From NCBI GenBank assembly GCA_022484695.1, contig JAKVKU010000001.1, positions 514,999 through 578,998 of the forward strand: DNA of 64,000 nt, in the 5' to 3' direction. Within the stretch, counting starts at the first letter, position 1. Each line of letters begins with the position of its first letter. The notes beneath the pieces are model-generated. The model saw nothing but the letters and a program-made list of their open reading frames with translations. It was not told where the DNA came from and searched no databases. The translations under genes were made by a program, and so were the position numbers. Origin of the DNA: Lactobacillus sp. (lineage in GTDB: Bacteria > Bacillota > Bacilli > Lactobacillales > Lactobacillaceae). Shown here piece after piece: positions 26,935-35,013 of the stretch.

Positions 26935-28167
26935 ATGGGATTAAACGACACACCATCCAGCGAACGGGTACACATTGGCTTTTTTGGACGCCGCAATGCT
27001 GGCAAGTCTAGCTTGGTCAATGCGGTAACGGGGCAAGATTTAGCCGTTGTCTCAACAACCAAGGGTACTACCACTGATCCTGTGCGCAAGGCCATGGAGC
27101 TGTTACCTTTGGGGCCCGTGGTGATTATTGATACACCGGGGTTTGATGATGTCGGCGACCTGGGAGAACTGCGGGTCAAAAAGACCAAGCAAGTCTTAAA
27201 TAAGACTGATATCGCAGTACTGGTCGTGGATGCCACGGCAGGCTTAGCCCCTAGTGACCAGCAGTTATTAGACCTATTTCATAAAAAACAGGTAAACTAC
27301 TTAATTGCCTTGAATAAAAGTGATTTAATGACCACTTTACCGGCGGCCAAAGCTAATGAAATCTACGTTAGTGCTGCAGCAAAAACGGGAATTCATGAAT
27401 TTAAGGAGCGCTTAGCTCATTTACGCCCCCAAGTGGCTGTTGAACAGCCCTTGATTGGGGATTTGATTCAGCCAAAAGATGTAGTGGTTTTAGTGACCCC
27501 CATTGATGAATCCGCGCCTAAAAGTCGCCTGATTTTACCCCAGCAAATGATGATTCGTGATATTTTAGACCACCATGGCATTTCCATGGTAAGCCAAGTC
27601 CCAGAATTGGCGGCCACCTTGGCCAGCTTAAAGGTGCCACCAGCCTTGGTAGTGACTGATTCTCAAGCCTTTGCCGAAGTGGCCAAAATCACGCCAGAAA
27701 GCATCCCGTTGACCTCGTTTTCCATTTTGATGGCCCGCCACAAGGGGCTATTGACCCAGGCGGTAGCCGGGGTACGGGCAATTGATGGATTGCAAGACGG
27801 CGACCGGGTTTTGATTGCCGAGGGCTGTACCCATCATCGCCAGTGCGGGGATATTGGCAGTGTGAAATTGCCTAACTGGTTGAAAAAACGGACGGGTAAA
27901 AATGTGACGATTGAACTGGCCAGTGGCACGGGCTTTCCTGAGGATTTGGCAGACTTTGCCCTTATCATTCACTGTGGGGCTTGTATGCTAAATGGTCGGG
28001 AAATGCTGAATAGAATGCAACGGGCTGAAGTTCAAGGCGTACCTATGACCAACTACGGGACTGCCATTGCCTATATGAAGGGCATTTTACCCCGAAGTGT
28101 AACTATGCTCCCCGACGCACTGGCGGCTTATGAATCTGGTCAACCAGTTGTGCCAGATACGCGATAA
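26935..28167 (+). CDS. HydF-like GTPase with [4Fe-4S] motif
   Basis: 410 residues in the HydF order: an N-terminal Era/TrmE-like GTPase with GRRNAGKSS (18-26), G3 DTPGFDD, G4 NKSD (127-130) and G5 SAAAK; a dimerisation domain; and a C-terminal cluster domain. The last has C298-x-H300 and H346-C347-x-x-C350, fitting the HydF pattern CxH-x(46-53)-HCxxC. HydF is the scaffold that carries the two-iron precursor of the [FeFe]-hydrogenase H-cluster. Here no hydrogenase gene is visible, so it may serve another acceptor. AAGGAGG precedes ATG 26935. It sits directly before a HydE-like gene, between the two nitrogenase-like pairs. Confidence 0.92.
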   Translation: MGLNDTPSSERVHIGFFGRRNAGKSSLVNAVTGQDLAVVSTTKGTTTDPVRKAMELLPLGPVVIIDTPGFDDVGDLGELRVKKTKQVLNKTDIAVLVVDATAGLAPSDQQLLDLFHKKQVNYLIALNKSDLMTTLPAAKANEIYVSAAAKTGIHEFKERLAHLRPQVAVEQPLIGDLIQPKDVVVLVTPIDESAPKSRLILPQQMMIRDILDHHGISMVSQVPELAATLASLKVPPALVVTDSQAFAEVAKITPESIPLTSFSILMARHKGLLTQAVAGVRAIDGLQDGDRVLIAEGCTHHRQCGDIGSVKLPNWLKKRTGKNVTIELASGTGFPEDLADFALIIHCGACMLNGREMLNRMQRAEVQGVPMTNYGTAIAYMKGILPRSVTMLPDALAAYESGQPVVPDTR

Positions 28168-28218
28168 TAACGGTTTAATAGCAGTTCTTCAAATGAACGT
28201 AAGAGTGAGGAGATAAGT

Positions 28219-29265
28219 ATGGCGACGAATATGGCCTTGATCAATCAATTGATGGACCAGCACAGTTTGACCCATGACCAGTGGACGCAATTGCTGGCAA
28301 CATATACACCTGAGGACCAGCAAGCAGCAGCCGACATCGCCCGGGATTTAACCATCCAGCACTTTGGCAAGCAGATTTTTTTTAGAGGTATTGTTGAATT
28401 TACCAACTATTGTCGTAATGATTGTTTTTATTGCGGCATTCGCCATGGAAATCGCCAAGTTGAACGCTATCGGCTAACCAAAGATGAGATATTGGCATGT
28501 TGCGAAGATGGTTATCAAAATGGTTTTCGTACCTTTGTCCTGCAGGGTGGCGAAGACCCTTATTTCACTGAAGATATTTTCGCGGATATTATTGCCACTA
28601 TTCGCAAGCGCTATCCGGATTGTGCCATCACTTTATCCATTGGTGAGGGCACCACGGCGGCCTATCAGAAATACTATGACGCCGGTGCGGATCGCTTTTT
28701 ATTGCGCCACGAATCGGCCACGCCGGCGTTATATCAACGCTGGCATCCAGCCTATCAACACTTTGAACACCGGATGGCTTGTTTGGAAAACCTGAAAGCT
28801 ATTGGATTTCAAACTGGCTGTGGCTTTATGGTGGGTGGGCCTTATCAAACCGCAGCTAATTTAGCTGACGATATGGTTTACATTACCAAATTCAAACCAG
28901 CCATGATTGGCATTGGTCCCTATGTCCCTCATAGTCAAACGCCATTTCGTGATTTTCCTGCTGGTAATGAGGATTTGACGCTCTTCATTTTGAGTTTGTG
29001 TCGGATTCTTTTTCCTAAAGTATTGTTACCGGCGACCACTGCCTTGGGCACTGTGCAGGGAGATGGTCGGCAGTTAGGCGTATTGGCCGGCTGTAATGTG
29101 GTGATGCCCAACCTATCACCATTACGTTTTCGCAAGCAATACTTACTTTATGATAATAAAGCCGGCATCAATGATGATGCTGCCACGGGGATTCAGAAGC
29201 TTTCTGATCAAATGACGGCCATTGGCTATACTGTTGTCAAAAGTCGGGGCGATTATCGTCCCTAA
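28219..29265 (+). CDS. HydE-like radical SAM enzyme
   Basis: 348 residues with the radical SAM cluster motif C65-RND-C69-FY-C72 following FFRGIVEFTNY, the arrangement seen in HydE, PylB and BioB relatives. The LRHESATPALYQRWHP region and the C-terminal GCNVVMPNLSPLRFRKQYLLYDNK are HydE-like. The C-terminal cysteine set for the non-essential second cluster of some HydE proteins is missing; that segment reads NKAGINDDAATG. HydE acts in the H-cluster maturation pathway between HydG and HydF. No HydG or HydA gene is seen here, so the substrate may be different. GAGGAG precedes ATG 28219, and the gene is 51 bp after the HydF-like gene. Confidence 0.88.
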   Translation: MATNMALINQLMDQHSLTHDQWTQLLATYTPEDQQAAADIARDLTIQHFGKQIFFRGIVEFTNYCRNDCFYCGIRHGNRQVERYRLTKDEILACCEDGYQNGFRTFVLQGGEDPYFTEDIFADIIATIRKRYPDCAITLSIGEGTTAAYQKYYDAGADRFLLRHESATPALYQRWHPAYQHFEHRMACLENLKAIGFQTGCGFMVGGPYQTAANLADDMVYITKFKPAMIGIGPYVPHSQTPFRDFPAGNEDLTLFILSLCRILFPKVLLPATTALGTVQGDGRQLGVLAGCNVVMPNLSPLRFRKQYLLYDNKAGINDDAATGIQKLSDQMTAIGYTVVKSRGDYRP

Positions 29266-29306
29266 AGCTTTGAGGCGTGCAATCTGAAAGGCAGATGTAG
29301 CACATA

Positions 29307-30662
29307 ATGAAAAGAACACCGAATAACTTTATTGCATTGAAAAACATTGCAGGCAGTTACGTGGGCACCACATTGCCAATTAGCAAGGCGACTTTTCCGG
29401 TACCTTTTTATGAGGGTTTAACGTATTCGCCGCCAGCTCGCGGTGGTTGGAATATCGTTCATATTGGCTTGACCCTGCCCCAGGCCCATCTTATCTTTGT
29501 TTGTCCAGAGGGATGCCTGCGGGGGGTGGTTTTAAGCGCCGCCGAACTGGGTGTCCCTGAGCGCTTTTCTACAATTGCAGTGGGTGAAGATAATATCTTA
29601 TCTGGAGATATCGAAGATCAAATTATTACTGGGGTTAGCCATATTATTGATAAGTTGCCAAAGCGGCCACCGGCTGTGTTAGTTTATACCAGTTGTATTC
29701 ATCAATTTTTAGGAATTGATATTGATATGGTCTATGATGCCTTGCGGGCAGACAATCCGGATATTGATTTCACAGATTGTTATATGTTCCCAATCATGCG
29801 CAAGAGTGGTCCTAATCCCGTTGAAATGATGCGGCGGCAACTTTACAGCTTGTTAACACCGATCCCTAAGAATTCCCGGGCTGTTAACATCATTGGCAGT
29901 GATTTGCCCTTGCCCAAAAGTAGTGACCTCTATCAGCTTTTAGCAGCCAATAATTTTGAACTTCATGAAATTGGTAGTTGTCAAGACTACCAGGCTTACA
30001 AGCAAATGGCTGCCAGTAGCTTTAATATTACGATTTTACCTTCAGCTATTAAAGCTGGGGAGTTGCTGGCTGAAAAGCTGCAACAAACCCATATTTATTT
30101 GCCCATGAGTTTTAATTATGCTGAAATTGATGCCAGTTTTCAGCGGTTAAGTCAATTATTGGGCATCACCTATCAACGCAATGATGAATTAATTGCAAAA
30201 GCAGAACGAGCCTTGGCTCAGACCAAGGCACTGGTTGGCAATATGCCAATTGCCATCGACTATACTGCTGGGCCACGGCCATTGAGCTTAACCCGGATGT
30301 TGTTGGAACACGGTTTTAATGTAACCGATATTTATGTAGATTCTTTTCAAGTGGAAGAAGAAGCCGATCTTGCAATTATTCAAAAAATTGCTCCCAATTT
30401 AAAATTACATCCTACAATAGATGTGGGGATGCGGGCTATATCGCGACAACGGCCCACGGAAACCTTAGCCATTGGTCAAAAGGCGGCTTACTTCTCAGGT
30501 GCCACGCACTTTGTCAACATTATTGAAGGTGGCGGTCTATTTGGGGTCGATGCAGTTTATCAAATGGCTAAGTTGATTGCAGCGGCCTATCAAACACCGC
30601 AAGATACGGAAGCTTTGATTCAAGTCAAGGCACTGAATTGGGGATGTGAGTGTAACTTATGA
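29307..30662 (+). CDS. NifD/NifE-like subunit of a nitrogenase-superfamily complex (pair 2)
   Basis: 451 residues, clearly paralogous to the pair-1 subunit over its whole length (shared RGGW/CGGW, LIFVCPxx[17 protein letters not shown], PIMRxSG, RRQLYSLL and ATHFVNIIEGGGLFG-like segments). C66, C70, C130, C158 and the CQDYQAY cysteine are kept. The first ligand cysteine is replaced: SCGGW of copy 1 reads ARGGW here (R45). The C-terminus GCECNL has extra cysteines. The start ATG 29307 has only a weak, distant AAAGG site. The stop overlaps the next gene by ATGA. A non-catalytic, scaffold or alternative-substrate role is possible; this is inference. Confidence 0.88.
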   Translation: MKRTPNNFIALKNIAGSYVGTTLPISKATFPVPFYEGLTYSPPARGGWNIVHIGLTLPQAHLIFVCPEGCLRGVVLSAAELGVPERFSTIAVGEDNILSGDIEDQIITGVSHIIDKLPKRPPAVLVYTSCIHQFLGIDIDMVYDALRADNPDIDFTDCYMFPIMRKSGPNPVEMMRRQLYSLLTPIPKNSRAVNIIGSDLPLPKSSDLYQLLAANNFELHEIGSCQDYQAYKQMAASSFNITILPSAIKAGELLAEKLQQTHIYLPMSFNYAEIDASFQRLSQLLGITYQRNDELIAKAERALAQTKALVGNMPIAIDYTAGPRPLSLTRMLLEHGFNVTDIYVDSFQVEEEADLAIIQKIAPNLKLHPTIDVGMRAISRQRPTETLAIGQKAAYFSGATHFVNIIEGGGLFGVDAVYQMAKLIAAAYQTPQDTEALIQVKALNWGCECNL

Positions 30663-31804
30663 AATATACAGCACGCATTATTTCAAGATATACCTGTGAC
30701 ACATCCGGTGTTTGCTCGGCGCTATATGAACTGGGCGGGATGACCGTGATGCATGATCCAGGGGGTTATGGTTCTATTTATGCCACTCATGATGAACCCC
30801 GTTGGTATGATTCTGAAAGTTTGATTTTTGTATCTGGGCTAACGGAGACCCAAGCTATCTTAGGGGATGATACGAAACTCGTGCAGGACACACTGCAAGC
30901 GGCTAGAAGAGTACAGCCTAAATTCATCAGCTTGACGGGTTCCCCAATTCCGGCCGTGGTGGGGACGGATTTTGAAGCTTTGGCCTTTGAAATTGAAAAT
31001 GAACTTGGCATTCCGACCTTTGGATTTGATACGGATGGTATGCATACTTATGTAGCGGGGGTGTCTAAGGCCTTGGCAATGGTTGCCCAGCGATTATGTC
31101 AGCCTGGCCAATCTAAATTAGCTGGAGTCGTCAACATTCTTGGTGTGACCCCGCTGGATTTTTCAATCAATGGTTCAGCGGAAGCTCTAACCCAAGTATT
31201 AAGTGACCGGGGCCTAACAGTTCAAGCTAATTGGGCCATGACCAGTTCATTGGTCCAACTTGAGGCCGCTGGTGCGGCCAGCGCGAATCTAGTGGTTACG
31301 GCCGGGGGCTTAAAAGCCGCCCAAATTTTGCAGGATCGGTTTGGGACACCTTATGTTTTGGGGACACCTTATGGGCCGAATTTGACCGATACCATTGTAA
31401 CAGCCCTTAATCTAGCGGCCACAACTGGGGAAAATCAGTCGGTGATCAATGTTCCGCAAGATACGGGCACCATTATTATCGGGGAAAGCTTAACGGCACT
31501 ATCCTTGGCAACGGCTATTTTTCGAGCAACTGGCCGGGGGGCGACCATTATTTGTCCCACAGAATCTGAAACTGAAATATTGGCTTATGGCTGTTTAACG
31601 ATTCGGGATGAAGATGATATTGAAAGTTATCTGCACCATGCTGATACAATTATTGCCGACCCTATGTATCAACCTATCTGCCCACCAAATGCTAAATTTG
31701 TGCCATTGCCCCATGAAGCTTTTTCCGGCCGGATTTATCATAGCACCATGCCAAATCTAGTGACTGAATTACCAGAATTTCTGGCAGCACAAAACTTGGA
31801 TTGA
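30659..31804 (+). CDS. NifK/NifN-like subunit of a nitrogenase-superfamily complex (pair 2)
   Basis: 381 residues, paralogous to the pair-1 K/N-like protein, with the same SGVCSALYELGG (C19), GLTETQAILGD, TGSPIPAV, ILGVTPLDFSINGSAEAL and PYVLGTPYGPN segments. The second ligand cysteine is gone: HDAAGCG of copy 1 is HDPGGYG here (Y37). An additional cysteine, C13 (RYTCDTSG), appears instead. Together with R45 in its partner, this means the interface cluster of pair 2 would have a changed ligand set. ATG 30659 overlaps the stop of the D/E-like gene, so the two are translationally coupled. Confidence 0.88.
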   Translation: MKYTARIISRYTCDTSGVCSALYELGGMTVMHDPGGYGSIYATHDEPRWYDSESLIFVSGLTETQAILGDDTKLVQDTLQAARRVQPKFISLTGSPIPAVVGTDFEALAFEIENELGIPTFGFDTDGMHTYVAGVSKALAMVAQRLCQPGQSKLAGVVNILGVTPLDFSINGSAEALTQVLSDRGLTVQANWAMTSSLVQLEAAGAASANLVVTAGGLKAAQILQDRFGTPYVLGTPYGPNLTDTIVTALNLAATTGENQSVINVPQDTGTIIIGESLTALSLATAIFRATGRGATIICPTESETEILAYGCLTIRDEDDIESYLHHADTIIADPMYQPICPPNAKFVPLPHEAFSGRIYHSTMPNLVTELPEFLAAQNLD

Positions 31805-31845
31805 TAGTATCAAAGTTGTTCTAATATTGGGAGGTCTATTGAAGT

Positions 31846-32988
31846 ATGTCTAAGCACGTTCAAAAAATAGTCAAATTGGTTATAGCTGTCTTTGCCCTGG
31901 TACTGGCCGTCAATATCGGCGCTGGTACCTATCAGACACAAGCAACAACAGTTAATGCTGCCAGCACCAAGCAAACTAAAACCATCACGGACCAAGCGGG
32001 TAATAAAGTCACACTGCCCAAAAATATTAAGCGGGTTGCCATCGTGGGCTCCATTTGGCCTCTGCCATCAGTAATGGCGGTCTTTTTCAACTCAGCTGAT
32101 AAAATTGTTTCTATGCCTGAACCTAGCATGGTGGCCGCTAAACACAGCCTGCTTTCTGAATTATACCCAGGCATTTTAAAGGCCAAGACGGCCTCCAACG
32201 ATGGCACGACCATCAACACGGAGGAACTGAAAAAAGTTAAACCAGATGTGGTCTTCTATGGGGCTGAAGATACCAAAATGCAGCAAAAGCTCACCAATGC
32301 CGGCTTCAAGGCCGTGGGGATCTCTGTTGGTAAATGGAAGGGTAATACCATCGAGACGGAAAACAATTGGATCAGTTTACTATCCCAGATTTTTCCCAAG
32401 GATAACAAGGCCAAAATTTTAAAGGATTATAGCAATAAAGTTGCCAAACTGGTGCAAAAGCGGACAAAAAATATCAAGCCCGCCGAGCGTCAAAGTGTCT
32501 TCTTCCTGAGGCAATATAGCAGTACAGCCATCATCACTGGCGGGACCGTTTCCTTTGGCCAATATTGGGCCGATGCCATCAATGCTAAAAATGTGGTGGA
32601 TATTCCTAATTCCAACAACGTGACCCAAGTCACCATGGAGCAGATTTACCAATGGAATCCCCAACATATTTTAGTCACCAACTTCAATAGTGCCATGCCT
32701 AAGGATCTGTATAACAATACAGTAGGTAACTATGATTGGGGCAAGGTTGCCGCGGTGAAAGACAAACAAGTAGCCAAGATGCCTATGGGGATGTATCGCA
32801 GTTATACCCCAGGTGTTGACACACCAATCACCTTATTGTGGGTGGCCAAGACAGTTTATCCCAAGCAATTTAAAGATATCAACCTGGTGAAAGAAACCAA
32901 GGCTTACTACAAGAAGGTCTTCAAAATCAATTTGACCACCAAGCAGGCTAATAAAATTTTGAAGCCAGATACGTCTACTTGGCAGTAA
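31846..32988 (+). CDS. FecB/BtuF-type extracellular binding protein 2, without lipobox
   Basis: 380 residues with a signal peptide (IVKLVIAVFALVLAVNIGAG) and likely Ala-X-Ala cleavage near NAAS, then TITDQAGNKVTLPKNIKRVAIV, INTEELKKVKPDVVFYGAE, FGQYWADAINAKNV, MEQIYQWNPQHILVTNF and MGMYRSYTPGVDTPITLLW, nearly all shared with binding protein 1. Like that protein it has no cysteine and so no lipobox. GGGAGG precedes ATG 31846. It is the last gene of the cluster. Having two binding proteins for one permease/ATPase set suggests two related ligands, perhaps one for each nitrogenase-like pair. That pairing is inference. Confidence 0.9.
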   Translation: MSKHVQKIVKLVIAVFALVLAVNIGAGTYQTQATTVNAASTKQTKTITDQAGNKVTLPKNIKRVAIVGSIWPLPSVMAVFFNSADKIVSMPEPSMVAAKHSLLSELYPGILKAKTASNDGTTINTEELKKVKPDVVFYGAEDTKMQQKLTNAGFKAVGISVGKWKGNTIETENNWISLLSQIFPKDNKAKILKDYSNKVAKLVQKRTKNIKPAERQSVFFLRQYSSTAIITGGTVSFGQYWADAINAKNVVDIPNSNNVTQVTMEQIYQWNPQHILVTNFNSAMPKDLYNNTVGNYDWGKVAAVKDKQVAKMPMGMYRSYTPGVDTPITLLWVAKTVYPKQFKDINLVKETKAYYKKVFKINLTTKQANKILKPDTSTWQ

Positions 32989-33032
32989 GTGTCAAGTGAG
33001 ATCTGAAATAAGTAACTTGTAAATTACAAAGT

Positions 33033-33080
33033 AAAAACACCTGTACTGGGGTTTTCAAGCCCTAATACAGGTGTTTTATT
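33033..33080 (+). terminator. Terminator of the nitrogenase-like cluster
   Basis: AAAACACCTGTA pairs with TACAGGTGTTTT, and T residues follow. It lies 45 bp after the last gene of the cluster and faces the convergent secreted-protein gene. Confidence 0.88.
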
Positions 33081-33105
33081 GAATTTAGGATAAATAGTAA
33101 ATCTG

Positions 33106-33861
33106 TTAGTTTACAGTACCTTCAGAGAATTTGACCCACTGATCATCTGAGCCGAGTTTGACATACGTCTCACCATTAATAGTCGTGGCACCAAAAACTT
33201 TATAATAGTCCGTACCATTTTCTATCGTGCCAGTTTGCTGGCCGTTCTGATTGTACATTGCTGTACCGTTTCCAAAAATCATGGCAACCCGAATCACATC
33301 AACGTCTTTTGTAGCATTGACCCATTGATTGCTGCCTAAATCAACACTGGCGATGCTGTTGACATCAGTGTTGTATGTTAATCTATAGTTTTTGATTTTC
33401 CAATAGCTCACATTGGGATCGAGGTAGCCAATCACATGCTGTAGTTTTGAAGAATCATAAATCGGTACTTTTTGTCCCCTTGAATAGGCATATGCGAATC
33501 CCATCGGATTGGGATTAAGATTGGTCATTGCTCCCCCGGAAACATCGCCCGCTTTAACCCATTGGTTGTTACCCAGATCAAATGCCGCGATGGCATTTTG
33601 ATTACTGTCAAAAGCAAAATGAATAACTGACCAATTGGAAATCGCTGTACTTAACGTTTGACCAGTTGGCTTTGTACATTCTGGATCACTATAAACGGTT
33701 ACTGCCCGGCCGTTTGAGTTAACCGGTTCTACGTAAACAGTATCAGTCGGCGTCTGAACGCTAAGGGATGCCTGAACTGGCGTTGCCTTAAAGCCAATGA
33801 TGCCTAAAAATAAAGCACTGATAGTTATCAACAATCCAAAAAAACATTTTTTATTTTTCAT
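33106..33861 (-). CDS. Secreted protein with three SLAP-like repeats
   Basis: 251 residues. An N-terminal signal (MKNKKCFFGLLITISALFLGIIGF, cleavage near VQA-S) is followed by about three repeats of 60-70 residues, each with a short beta pattern ending in LGNNQWVKAGDV, LGSNQWVNATKDV or LGSDDQWVKFSEG. This resembles the surface-layer-associated (SLAP) modules of lactobacilli, which attach proteins to the cell wall. There is no sortase motif. The start is ATG 33861 (GGGGGG upstream); GTG 33864 is also possible. A smaller relative is encoded at 43232-43798. It probably has no link to the converging cluster. Confidence 0.78.
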   Translation of the reverse strand: MKNKKCFFGLLITISALFLGIIGFKATPVQASLSVQTPTDTVYVEPVNSNGRAVTVYSDPECTKPTGQTLSTAISNWSVIHFAFDSNQNAIAAFDLGNNQWVKAGDVSGGAMTNLNPNPMGFAYAYSRGQKVPIYDSSKLQHVIGYLDPNVSYWKIKNYRLTYNTDVNSIASVDLGSNQWVNATKDVDVIRVAMIFGNGTAMYNQNGQQTGTIENGTDYYKVFGATTINGETYVKLGSDDQWVKFSEGTVN

Positions 33862-34003
33862 CACAACTGATTCCCCCCTTAATAAAATTATCATAGCACT
33901 AATGATACCCGGTGATGCAAAAAAATTGGGCAATTTTAAAGGGGGGTATTTAGCAACTAAAAAAGCACCAGCCGAAAAGCTGATGCCTAACAAATCAAAG
34001 TAA

Positions 34004-34996
34004 TTACGCCTTAGTGGCCAATACGGAAGACCCAGTATGCAAGCTTACAGGCAGGGTGTATTGGGCCTGTAAGACAGCTTTGTTATCTTTGATACGCTGG
34101 CGCAAGAGCTGAATCATCAAGTCCGCCAAATCTCCAATGGGTTGGACCACGGTGGAGAGTTGGGGTTGGTAGTCTTGGATCAGGCGGGTGCCATCGTAAC
34201 CTACTAATTTCAGCTGTTCCGGAATTTTCAAACCCAGTTCCTGGGCCACATCCCCCACCAAAATCGCCGTCAAATCATCGCTGCAAAAAACCGCATCCGG
34301 CTTTAAGTCAGTCAAATGTTGGCGAATCGCCACGCGCTTTAGTGTGGGGGACATGCTAAAGGGCAGGGGGAGCACATGGGTGGGCAGGTTGGCTTGTTTC
34401 AGGCTATCTTGATAACCGTTCAAACGTTGATTGGTGGGACTGTCCGGGCGATTAGCCCCGGAAATCATCGTGATACAAGTAGCCCCAGTCTTGAGCAACA
34501 GCTCGGTGGCCAGTTTACCCCCGGCATAATTATCCGAACTGACAATGGGAATATTATCCCCCAAATGCCGGTCAAAGGAGATGATCGGCGCGTCCACATG
34601 CTTATATTCATTAATCGCTAAATTATGGGTCCCGGTGATGATACCCGCCACCTGGTTAGCCTGCAGCATGCGCAGGTAAGCCCGTTCCGTATCGGCGTTA
34701 TTCACTGAGTTACATAAAATCACCCGATAATCCAAAGCCGATAATTTATTTTCTAGGGTTTGCACCAATTCCCCAAAGAAGGGGTTGCTGACCCCGGGGA
34801 AAATGAGCCCAATCAAGCGGGTACTTTTACCCTGCAGGGAGCGGGCCACGCTATTGGGTTGATAATTCAACTTGTGCATGGCCGCAAAAACTTTAGTCTT
34901 CGTCTTTTCAGATAAGGAGCCGTAGTTGTTGATGACCCGGGAGACCGTGGTCACGGACACCCCAGCCAGTTCAGCGACGTCGGATAATTTTGCCAT
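34004..34996 (-). CDS. scrR: LacI-family regulator of the sucrose locus
   Basis: 330 residues. The N-terminal helix-turn-helix MAKLSDVAELAGVSVTTVSRVINN with hinge helix NYQPNSVARSLQGKST is followed by a periplasmic-binding-protein-like sensor domain (IGLIFPGVSNPFFGELVQTLE). ATG 34996 follows GAAGGAGG; an earlier ATG (35014) overlaps that site and is rejected. It lies just behind scrB and converges on nothing else, so it is part of the scrB-scrR transcript. AAACGTTT-centred sites between scrB and scrA are the expected operators. By context it senses sucrose-6-phosphate or a fructose derivative; the symbol rests on synteny. Confidence 0.85.
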   Translation of the reverse strand: MAKLSDVAELAGVSVTTVSRVINNYGSLSEKTKTKVFAAMHKLNYQPNSVARSLQGKSTRLIGLIFPGVSNPFFGELVQTLENKLSALDYRVILCNSVNNADTERAYLRMLQANQVAGIITGTHNLAINEYKHVDAPIISFDRHLGDNIPIVSSDNYAGGKLATELLLKTGATCITMISGANRPDSPTNQRLNGYQDSLKQANLPTHVLPLPFSMSPTLKRVAIRQHLTDLKPDAVFCSDDLTAILVGDVAQELGLKIPEQLKLVGYDGTRLIQDYQPQLSTVVQPIGDLADLMIQLLRQRIKDNKAVLQAQYTLPVSLHTGSSVLATKA

Positions 34997-35013
34997 ACGA
35001 ATTGCCTCCTTCA

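Noticed and set aside
26935..29265. [FeFe]-hydrogenase operon
   Set aside because: HydE- and HydF-like genes are present, but no HydA with its L1-L3 cysteine motifs and no HydG appear anywhere in the window.
22516..31804. Nitrogen fixation genes
   Set aside because: The NifH/D/K-like proteins invite the label, but no NifB-type radical SAM protein, NifV or Mo-uptake set is in the window, the D/K-like chains are short, and the third K-type ligand cysteine is absent. HydE is not NifB.
33106..33861. Secreted repeat protein as part of the nitrogenase-like cluster
   Set aside because: It is on the opposite strand beyond a strong terminator, and a relative lies at 43.2 kb in an unrelated context.
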